A DNA stretch of 16,328 nt from JBOGEB01 sp050743125 (lineage in GTDB: Bacteria; Actinomycetota; Nitriliruptoria; Euzebyales; Egibacteraceae). The notes beneath the pieces are model-generated. The model was not told where the DNA came from and ran no database searches. It saw only the letters and a list, made by a program, of their open reading frames with translations. A program made the translations under genes and the position numbers. Numbering within the stretch: position 1 is the first letter of the stretch; each line of letters starts with the position of its first letter. Where the stretch lies: assembly GCA_050743125.1 (NCBI GenBank), contig JBOGEB010000085.1:1-16328 (forward strand). Direction: 5' to 3'. Shown piece after piece: positions 6,885-12,610 of the stretch.

Positions 6885-8642
6885 CTATCCAGAAAAACCT
6901 ATTCGCAGGCTCACCGCGTACAGGCTGTCCTCATCCATCTCGAGCGCGCTCCGTCGCTCCAGCTGCCCCAGCCGCAACAGTGCGCGCAGCGACTCGCGCA
7001 TGGCGATCTCGGACGCGTAGCGGCCCAGGCACTTGTGTCGCCCGTAGCCGTGCTGCAGATACAACTGGCTCTGTCGAGCCTCCCGAGCACGATCCTTGTC
7101 ATGCAGATACCCAACGAGCCGCTCGTCACGATGAGCATCGAAGGCAAACGGTTGTGGCACGACCTGCGGATCGCGCATTGCGACCGCATACGCAACGAAG
7201 ACGAGCGTGCCCTGACGGACGAGGACACCCCCAAGCTCGGTGTTGTCCCTCACGCACAGCCGCAGCAGCACTTCGCCCTGCGGTCGCAGGCGCAGGGCTT
7301 CGAGCGCGTACTTGCGTAACGTCTGCAGGCTGTCCGCATAGCCTGGCTCGCCCTCGTCGATGTTGGCCAGTGCAGCCGCATGCTCGTACGTGGAGCCGTT
7401 GCGCACCTCGTACTCGCCGTCCTTCAAGCGCAGGAAGGAATCAACGATCCGGGCGGTCGCTTCCTGCGGATTGACGACGGCGCCCACCACCGTGCCGAAG
7501 ACATTGGAACGTATCATCGAATCCGACACGCGCCTTGCGAGCTCCCCTGCAGGCAGCGGCGTGCCGAGAAGGGATGAGAACTCCTGCTCGAGCGCATGAC
7601 CGCCTCCGTTGTTCACCTCGAGCTGCAGGCGCAGCAGGCGCGTCAGCATGGTGTCGGGAACCGCGTCTCCGCGTCGCAGGCGTTCCTTATAGAACTTGAG
7701 CAACGCGTGAACGTACGCGCTGAGATGCTCCGTCGCAACGAGCCCCCGCTCCCGAAACTCGGTAAACCGGGGATGACCGGGGTTGAAGTTGTTGAAGATG
7801 TTTCGGAACGCGTCTTTGACCCAGGTGAAGAGGTCGTCCGCGGTCGGGACGATGCCCTCCTGGATCTTGCTGAAGGAAAACACATTTTCCAGATCCCCGT
7901 CGAGGGGGAACCTGTCCCCACCGCGCAATCCTGGCAGCATCGCGGGCTCGCCGCTGTCGTGATACGGGACCCCCAGGTAATCGCCGACGATGCGCAGAGG
8001 CACGGACTTGGCGAGCGTCGCGACGACGTCGATCTCGCCTCGCCCCGCTTCCCTGGCGCTTCGCGTCCAGAACTCCGCCTCGCTGCGGGTCAAGGCCGAG
8101 AGCACGTCCTCGTCCCCCCGTGCTACCGCGCGCCGAAGGATCACGTCGTCGAGTCGATAGAGCTCGTCGCGATCCGTGCCAAGCATGAAGTGCGAGAACG
8201 CCTGCGGGTTCTTGGTCTTGTCGTCCGTTGCCCGAGCCATCTGGACCGCATACGGATCCACTGTGAACAGGTCGGTGCGTTCCAGGCATTCGATGACGTG
8301 CTCATGTCGCATCACCACGACTGGACCGACGGCCGGTTTGAAGATCGGCATCTTCTCTGTTGGCTGGTCCAGCAGCTCCTGCAACATCTTGTACGGTTCG
8401 GTGGCAAGCGACCTCGAGATCACCTGCGCCACCGCAGCGCCCCGAGCTTTCGCAGCTGCGGCAAAGGCTGCGGCGGCGCTCTCGGCGGTTTGCTTGTCCT
8501 GCTCGTAGGCCGCTTGATCAGCCGCATACTTCGGGTCGTTCGGATCCGGTGCGGGTGGCGGTGGCGGCGGCAGTGGGGTCTGCTGCTCGGCGGCGGCGAC
8601 GTCGCTCAGGAAGCCGTTCGTAGGTGCACTGACCTTCACCAT
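6885..8642 (-). CDS. Atypical cytochrome P450 with Pro/Ala-rich N-terminus (585 aa)
   Basis: The heme-thiolate signature is clear at 531-540 (HGYGRHKCLG, with C538 as ligand), and the K-helix ExxR is at E448-R451 (YALEALRLRP). The protein is well longer than a typical bacterial P450 (about 400-450 aa). Residues 17-75 are Pro-rich (eight prolines in 23-33) then Ala-rich, perhaps a linker. An extra Asn/Gly-rich segment lies at about 280-365. The I-helix region (380-395, NVFGTVVGAVVNPQEA) lacks the usual [AG]Gx[DE]T[TS], so the acid-alcohol pair for O2 activation is missing. Such loss is known in hydroperoxide-rearranging P450s (CYP74, prostacyclin synthase, the Ppo P450 domain). ATG 8642 was chosen over GTG 8648 because the GTG lies inside the Shine-Dalgarno. 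No redox partner is adjacent. Its DyP neighbour and SDR partner suggest a peroxide-linked pathway. Confidence 0.88.
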   Translation of the reverse strand: MVKVSAPTNGFLSDVAAAEQQTPLPPPPPPAPDPNDPKYAADQAAYEQDKQTAESAAAAFAAAAKARGAAVAQVISRSLATEPYKMLQELLDQPTEKMPIFKPAVGPVVVMRHEHVIECLERTDLFTVDPYAVQMARATDDKTKNPQAFSHFMLGTDRDELYRLDDVILRRAVARGDEDVLSALTRSEAEFWTRSAREAGRGEIDVVATLAKSVPLRIVGDYLGVPYHDSGEPAMLPGLRGGDRFPLDGDLENVFSFSKIQEGIVPTADDLFTWVKDAFRNIFNNFNPGHPRFTEFRERGLVATEHLSAYVHALLKFYKERLRRGDAVPDTMLTRLLRLQLEVNNGGGHALEQEFSSLLGTPLPAGELARRVSDSMIRSNVFGTVVGAVVNPQEATARIVDSFLRLKDGEYEVRNGSTYEHAAALANIDEGEPGYADSLQTLRKYALEALRLRPQGEVLLRLCVRDNTELGGVLVRQGTLVFVAYAVAMRDPQVVPQPFAFDAHRDERLVGYLHDKDRAREARQSQLYLQHGYGRHKCLGRYASEIAMRESLRALLRLGQLERRSALEMDEDSLYAVSLRIGFSG

Positions 8643-8655
8643 GATCACCTCCTTA
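8643..8655 (-). promoter_or_regulatory. Extreme Shine-Dalgarno of the P450 gene
   Basis: The minus strand reads TAAGGAGGTGATC directly before ATG 8642. Its complement is the canonical 3' end of bacterial 16S rRNA, so almost the entire anti-Shine-Dalgarno could pair. The core AGGAGG is 5 nt from the ATG. Very strong initiation is expected, unless over-long pairing slows clearance. Confidence 0.75.
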
Positions 8656-8735
8656 AGCTTTTACAAGTTGACTGCCCGAACAGGCTGACCCTACGGAATT
8701 CCTCGCGCGCGACCACCGGAAGCAACCGATGCGTT

Positions 8736-8749
8736 GGGCTCAAGAGCCC
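8736..8749. repeat. 14-nt palindrome over the DyP stop codon
   Basis: GGGCTC and GAGCCC arms flank a 2-nt AA centre and include the DyP stop codon. It could form a small hairpin that protects mRNA ends or be a protein-binding site. There is no T-tract on either side, so it is not a standard terminator. Confidence 0.35.
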
Positions 8750-10125
8750 TGTGCGGCGATGAAGCGCATGGCCGTGATGCTCGGGATGAAGTAATACCCG
8801 CCGCCGCGTAATGTCACAAACCTGGGAAGATCGAAGATGTTTTTCGGTGCACTCCGCTGATCAGGAATACGGAACCGCGAGCCCTCCCGCGGCTCTCCGG
8901 CCAACGGATCCACGTCGTTCCTCGACAGCTGTGCGAATTCGCCATTGTTCACCCACTCGGTCTGCAGAAACTCGAACTGATACCGGATGCTGGCGTTGAT
9001 GGCCATGAACGCGATACCACGCTCCTCATCCTCAGCGTCGTCCGCATCCGGCTCCAGCCAGCTTCCGTACGGAAGGCCGCGGCGCACGATCCGGTGCGTG
9101 CGAACCAGACCGTCTCCGCTGCGCCCGTCACGTGGGTTCATTCGGCGTATGTGCGACCCGTACGGGCATACCGCGGCGGACGCGTCCGCCGCGTACCGAA
9201 AGTCGTTGTTGCGATGCCGGTCCTTGGCGAGCACGTCGTCGTCAGTATCGGGCGAGAGCGCGATTGGACAGCCGCTGCGCCAACGCCCTACGAGCTTTGC
9301 CGCGAGCAGCTCTTGGTTCGGCATCGACGCTTCGCCGTAAAGACGCTCCGCCTGCTTCAGGAGGAACGCGCGAAACGCCGGCACGTGTTGTTGAAGCTTG
9401 CGGTAGACGAGATAGCTGCCGTTGCGCCCGAGGACGTCGGGCTGGGGCATCTCCACCGGATGGCCCGTTTCGCCCGGCCAGCCGAGCACGAACTCGCCGG
9501 CCTTCAGCGGGGCCCAGCTGCCGTCAGGCGCCGGCGTGCCGCCACCAGGGTAGGCGGGCACGCCACTGCCTTCGACAGAGGGCTGGCCGATGCCGTCGAC
9601 GAAGCCGAAGTGATCGCGCCGATCCGACAGCATCGCCGCGTCGAGCGAATGCGTCACCTCAATGGCTGCACCGACGGCTGCGAGCTCGGCCCGCAGTTTT
9701 TCCAGCATCCGCTCGCGGTCCTCGAGGGTGCGTCCGTAGACGGCGAAGAACACATGGTTCCGGTCGCCGTCGTTGCCGAATTCCCACAGGTGAGGAGCAT
9801 TCGTCCCCGTGTCGCCGAGCAGGGCCGCGCGGGCGTTCATGCCTTGGCGAAGCTCCTCCGGAAAGCTGTCGAGCGACGCCTGCGGCACACCCATCGCCGC
9901 GAGCCCTGTCCAGGAAAAGAACACGTTGAGGGCCGCGCCAGGCTTCGATTCAGGGTCCCACGTCGCCGCCGTCGTGATGAGCAGCTGATCGAGCACGCTC
10001 GTCAACAACGCACGCGCGCCGTCACGATTCACGATGCGGACGACCTCGTAGCGCGCGAAGGGAAAGCCGTATGCGCGCAGGATGTTGCCCTGAATGTCGT
10101 CGAGCTCAGTGTCGATCGAGGCCAT
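8740..10125 (-). CDS. DyP-type heme peroxidase
   Basis: This is a dye-decolorizing peroxidase: heme b enzyme, H2O2-dependent, with broad substrate range. GFVDG (174-178) carries the family's distal catalytic Asp (D177) in the GxxDG motif. CPYGSHIRRMNPRD (320-333) carries the proximal heme ligand His (H325). The arginines at 342-349 (VRTHRIVRRG) include the expected distal Arg. FVTLRGGGYYFIPSI near the end is the usual closing strand. At 461 aa it is in the size range of the larger, fungal-like 'advanced' DyPs and longer than the roughly 310-aa type B enzymes. There is no Tat or Sec signal at the N-terminus (MASIDTELDDIQGN), so it is probably cytoplasmic, and there is no encapsulin gene nearby. 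It lies 17 nt after the unknown 163-aa gene and upstream of the P450. Confidence 0.92.
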   Translation of the reverse strand: MASIDTELDDIQGNILRAYGFPFARYEVVRIVNRDGARALLTSVLDQLLITTAATWDPESKPGAALNVFFSWTGLAAMGVPQASLDSFPEELRQGMNARAALLGDTGTNAPHLWEFGNDGDRNHVFFAVYGRTLEDRERMLEKLRAELAAVGAAIEVTHSLDAAMLSDRRDHFGFVDGIGQPSVEGSGVPAYPGGGTPAPDGSWAPLKAGEFVLGWPGETGHPVEMPQPDVLGRNGSYLVYRKLQQHVPAFRAFLLKQAERLYGEASMPNQELLAAKLVGRWRSGCPIALSPDTDDDVLAKDRHRNNDFRYAADASAAVCPYGSHIRRMNPRDGRSGDGLVRTHRIVRRGLPYGSWLEPDADDAEDEERGIAFMAINASIRYQFEFLQTEWVNNGEFAQLSRNDVDPLAGEPREGSRFRIPDQRSAPKNIFDLPRFVTLRGGGYYFIPSITAMRFIAAQGS

Positions 10126-10142
10126 ACACCACCGCCCGGAGG

Positions 10143-10634
10143 TCAGCCGAGCTTGCGCAGAAAGTCGTCCGTCAACGCTTTGACCCGCAGTCCCTCCGAC
10201 ACCGCCCTCACTGAGCTTTCCGGATAGGCTGCGTAGAATAGGTCTGTGGGAACCTGGTGTTTGCGGACGTACTCCTTGAACGCTTCGAAGTCCCGGCAGC
10301 CGCGCTCCGGATACCCGTCACAATGACCGAAGATCCGGTCCATGCCGTCCGGCGCCTTCATGGAGAAGTCACGCAGGTAGCCTTCCCAGGAGCCGTCGAA
10401 GTTGCTGGTGAACAGCAACCGTTGGTCGTTGTCGAATATGACCCATCGAGCAAAGTGGATGGTGCTGATCTGTTTAATCGGGCTGTCCGGGCTCGTTTGC
10501 AAGCCGTTGAGGATATTTCTTAACGAGTCCGCAGCCCTGTACTTCAGAGGCGCGATAACGGTGAGCTCTGTGACTTGACCGATTGTTTTGCTGATGGTTC
10601 GTGTCGGCATGGCTGTTCTGGTTGTGGTCGGCAT
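10143..10634 (-). CDS. Unrecognised conserved protein, first gene of the oxidative operon (163 aa)
   Basis: ATG 10634 was chosen because GTAGGAG lies 5 nt upstream and the frame further up is non-protein-like. After a Thr-rich basic N-terminus (1-20) the protein has two hydrophobic-strand blocks and strongly patterned motifs: ISTIHFARWVIFD (56-68), RLLFTSNFDGSWEGYLRDF (72-90), GHCDGYPERGCRDFEAFKEY (103-122) and TDLFYAAYPE (130-139). H60, R63, W64, W83, H104, C105 and C113 are candidate functional residues. I recall this pattern as a conserved hypothetical found near bacterial peroxidases and lipoxygenase-type genes, but cannot confirm a family name. The beta-rich pattern would fit a ferredoxin-like dimeric alpha+beta fold. 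It could be a heme chaperone, substrate carrier or enzyme for the DyP/P450 pair. No signal peptide is present. Confidence 0.75.
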   Translation of the reverse strand: MPTTTRTAMPTRTISKTIGQVTELTVIAPLKYRAADSLRNILNGLQTSPDSPIKQISTIHFARWVIFDNDQRLLFTSNFDGSWEGYLRDFSMKAPDGMDRIFGHCDGYPERGCRDFEAFKEYVRKHQVPTDLFYAAYPESSVRAVSEGLRVKALTDDFLRKLG

Positions 10635-11159
10635 GGCTGCTCCTACGTTCACCAAGAAGTGGCATAGGCATAACTGTGCATCAGCTCGCTCGTCTCGACC
10701 GTTACTGTCAGGGCAGCGCTGCTGAGGCGCGGGGGTGGAGCTCGGGCGCCTCCAGGAGGCCCCGCATAGTAGGAGCACCCCGGCAAGCGGCTGATACAAG
10801 ATCTGGGAAAAACTGGCCCACGTGCCCACTCAGGCCATGCCCAGTATCTGCAATCCGACCCGATTTGACTGGGTTTAGGTTCCACAAGAACACGATCTCA
10901 GCGGAGATCCTCGAGCCCGACGTCGAGTCCCTCAGGGCTTTTCACGACGGGCCCTCAGCGCGACGGTTCATCGCCTGCTTCCCTGATCGAACCGGCAGCG
11001 GGTGGGCGACCGACGTCGGGGTCGGGCTCCGAGGACAACCGCCGCGAGCTGGCCCCAGGTGGCGCCGGCGAACGCCGGAAGCCCTGACGGCAACCAAATC
11101 CGGACGCTTCCGCATGGCCGTTTACGACGGGTATCGTGATGGTGGCGAAGGAGGACGGG
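10635..11159. other. Divergent intergenic region between the oxidative operon and RiPP locus
   Basis: No protein-like reading frame is present in these 525 bp. It must hold promoters for both divergent units. One weak sigma-70-like candidate for the RiPP side is TTCCGC (about 11108-11113), 18 nt, then TATCGT (about 11132-11137), which would give a leader of only about 15-20 nt. A small hairpin with CCGGCG/CGCCGG arms is at 11065-11078. I could not identify a convincing promoter for the minus-strand operon, nor a known riboswitch. Confidence 0.4.
11147..11154 (+). promoter_or_regulatory. Ribosome-binding site of the RiPP precursor
   Basis: GAAGGAGG lies 5 nt before ATG 11160 and is the strongest site near the possible starts, so it decides the precursor's N-terminus over GTG 11136. 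Confidence 0.7.
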
Positions 11160-11591
11160 ATGAGCTCAGAGGGCGTTCCCGCTTGCAGAGAGGAGCCCGT
11201 GCAGCGCACACGAGCTGTGGAGGACTACCTGCCGGGGATTGAGCCGGGCGACCCCCAGCCGGGCGACCCCCAGCCGGGCGACCCCCTAGGGCGCGTGAGC
11301 GAGCGCTTCCCGCTGGGTCGAGGCCTGGAGCGAGTAGACCTGGGCAGCGAGCCGCCGAGCGGACCGGAAACCCGCCCGTTCGGGCTACGGTACCTGACAC
11401 CCGTGGCCGCCGACCGCGCGAATGTCTTGGACCTCTCCGAGGTCACCTACGATCCCCAGGCGCAGATGTCCACGATTGGTGGAGAGCTGTTCATCGTCGC
11501 CAGAACCAAGGACACGATCGCCTCGCCCTATGACACCGAAGAAGACATGCAGGTGTTTCCGGACAGCGAATCGGACACCGTTTACGACTGA
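11160..11591 (+). CDS. Putative graspetide (ATP-grasp-modified RiPP) precursor peptide, 143 aa
   Basis: The gene directly precedes an ATP-grasp ligase and a PIMT-like methyltransferase, the arrangement of aspartimide-forming graspetides. Residues 72-79 (RPFGLRYL) match the PF-x-LR-[FY] leader motif known to be bound by the ATP-grasp partner in this precursor class. DLSEVTYDPQAQMSTIGGEL (91-110) resembles the conserved second leader block. The likely core is the acidic C-terminus, about 116-143, with hydroxyl donors T119, S122, T126, S136, S138 and T140 and acceptors D118, D125, E127, E128, D129, D135, E137, D139 and D143. Asp followed by Ser/Thr occurs at 118, 125, 135 and 139 and these are aspartimide candidates. 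The N-terminal 70 residues include a triple PGDPQ repeat and seem long for the class; a shorter start cannot be excluded. No cysteine lies in the core. Confidence 0.82.
   Translation: MSSEGVPACREEPVQRTRAVEDYLPGIEPGDPQPGDPQPGDPLGRVSERFPLGRGLERVDLGSEPPSGPETRPFGLRYLTPVAADRANVLDLSEVTYDPQAQMSTIGGELFIVARTKDTIASPYDTEEDMQVFPDSESDTVYD
11244..11288 (+). repeat. Three tandem 15-bp repeats in the precursor leader
   Basis: Unit CCGGGCGACCCCCAG occurs at 11244-11258 and 11259-11273 identically and at 11274-11288 with the last two bases changed. It encodes PGDPQ twice and PGDPL once. The in-frame unit length lets copy number change without breaking the frame. Confidence 0.9.
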
Positions 11592-11644
11592 TCCGCACAT
11601 GAGCCTGCGTGACAGCGGGCTCTGCGCCCGGCTGGTGTGACGTC

Positions 11645-12610
11645 GTGACGGTCCTGGTGCTCACGAGTCAGTTCGACCCGACCGCGGACCTGGTGGTCCA
11701 GGAGCTGACCACGCGAGCGGTTCCGGTGTTCCGCTGTGACGCGGCCGAGTTCCCGGAGCGCCTCACGCTGTCGGCAGACCTGCGTAGCGGGTGGACGGGG
11801 CGGCTGTGGACGGCTGATCGTGAGGTGGCGCTGGAGTCGATCGGTGCCGCCTACTTTCGGAAGCCGAGCCGGTTCGTGTTCGCCGACGGCATGTCTGGCA
11901 CGGAGCGGAGGTTCGCCGCGGCCGAGGCCCGGCTCGGCTTCGGCGGGGTGCTCGCGTCGCTGCCCTGTCGGTGGGTCAACCACCCGCACCGCATCGCCGA
12001 GGCCGAGTACAAGCCGCTGCAGCTTCGGGTCGCCGCCGACTGCGGGCTGCGGGTGCCCCGAACGCTGATCACCAACGACCCTGCCGCCGCCCGTGAGTTC
12101 GCGGCGAGCCTGCCGCACCGCATGGTGTACAAGCCGCTGTCCAACGGGCCTGGCGGGGAGCACGGAAGGGCCGTCGCCCTCTACACGAGCATCGTGCCGC
12201 CCGAGGACTACGGTGACCCGAGCATCGCCAGGACCGCGCACCTGTTCCAGGAGTGGATTGCTAAACGGTGTGAGGTGCGCGTGACGGTGGTGCGCGACGA
12301 CTGCTTCGCGGTCGAGATCCACGCCCAGGGCTCACCGCGGGCAGCCGTGGACTGGCGTGCCGACTACGCCAGCCATCAGTACACGGTGACCGCGGTGCCG
12401 GACGGCGTTCGCTCGGGTATCACCGCGATGACGGCCCGGCTCGGGCTGACGTTCGGGGCGTTCGATTTCGTGATCACCCCTGAGGGCCAGTGGGTGTTCT
12501 TGGAGGTCAACCCCAACGGCCAGTGGGCTTGGCTGCAGTTCGCTACGGGAATCCCGATCAGCGCAGCGATCGCCGACGCCCTGGACGAGGCCGACATCGC
12601 TCATGCGTAA
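11645..12610 (+). CDS. ATP-grasp ribosomal peptide maturase (graspetide ligase)
   Basis: This ATP-dependent carboxylate-amine/hydroxyl ligase is predicted to activate Asp/Glu side chains of the precursor as acyl-phosphates and join them to Thr/Ser. GTG 11645 was chosen because the protein then starts MTVLVLTSQFDPTADLVV, as family members do; a GTG at 11609 is an alternative, and neither has a strong ribosome-binding site. ATP-grasp landmarks are lysines K123 (EYKPLQL) and K163 (RMVYKPLS), the hinge FQEWI (201-205), D274 in FGAFDFV, and the metal-binding FLEVNPNGQW (285-294, E287 and N289). At 321 aa it fits the SAV_5884-type maturases and is close to MdnB/MdnC in size. It begins 53 nt after the precursor stop and overlaps the methyltransferase by 8 nt. 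It is cytoplasmic. Confidence 0.9.
   Translation: MTVLVLTSQFDPTADLVVQELTTRAVPVFRCDAAEFPERLTLSADLRSGWTGRLWTADREVALESIGAAYFRKPSRFVFADGMSGTERRFAAAEARLGFGGVLASLPCRWVNHPHRIAEAEYKPLQLRVAADCGLRVPRTLITNDPAAAREFAASLPHRMVYKPLSNGPGGEHGRAVALYTSIVPPEDYGDPSIARTAHLFQEWIAKRCEVRVTVVRDDCFAVEIHAQGSPRAAVDWRADYASHQYTVTAVPDGVRSGITAMTARLGLTFGAFDFVITPEGQWVFLEVNPNGQWAWLQFATGIPISAAIADALDEADIAHA

Larger units (their letters stand above)
4584..10634 (-). other. Five-gene oxidative operon (unknown-DyP-P450-SDR-SSL)
   Basis: Five minus-strand genes run in one direction. The gaps are 17 nt (unknown protein to DyP), 97 nt (DyP to P450) and 22 nt (P450 to SDR), and the last pair overlaps by 4 nt (ATGA). No ferredoxin, ferredoxin reductase, transporter or regulator is included. 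The larger DyP-P450 gap holds a 14-nt palindrome and a very strong ribosome-binding site, so P450 output may be tuned separately. Sampled lines inside it (for example 6661-6720) are near 53% G+C, against about 70% in the RiPP locus, and other lines are closer to 65-68%. This hints at a separate origin but is not a full count. Confidence 0.7.

Noticed and set aside
8643..8655. Fragment of a 16S rRNA gene end
   Set aside because: Only 13 bases match, placed exactly 0 nt before a start codon with the AGGAGG core at ideal spacing, so a Shine-Dalgarno is the simpler reading.
7596..8762. 388-aa plus-strand frame opposite the P450
   Set aside because: Antisense to a gene with intact heme-binding and ExxR motifs; no protein-like pattern of its own.
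9094..10227. 377-aa plus-strand frame opposite DyP
   Set aside because: Antisense to the DyP gene, whose GxxDG and proximal His are intact; the plus frame is Arg-rich noise.
10914..10942. Intrinsic terminator on the plus strand (AGCCC ... GGGCT then TTTT)
   Set aside because: The stem is only 5-6 bp with a 16-nt loop, and no plus-strand gene lies upstream to terminate.
11300..11302. Alternative precursor start at a GTG inside the leader (near 11292)
   Set aside because: There is no good ribosome-binding site, whereas ATG 11160 has GAAGGAGG at ideal spacing. It is kept only as a possibility in the precursor entry.
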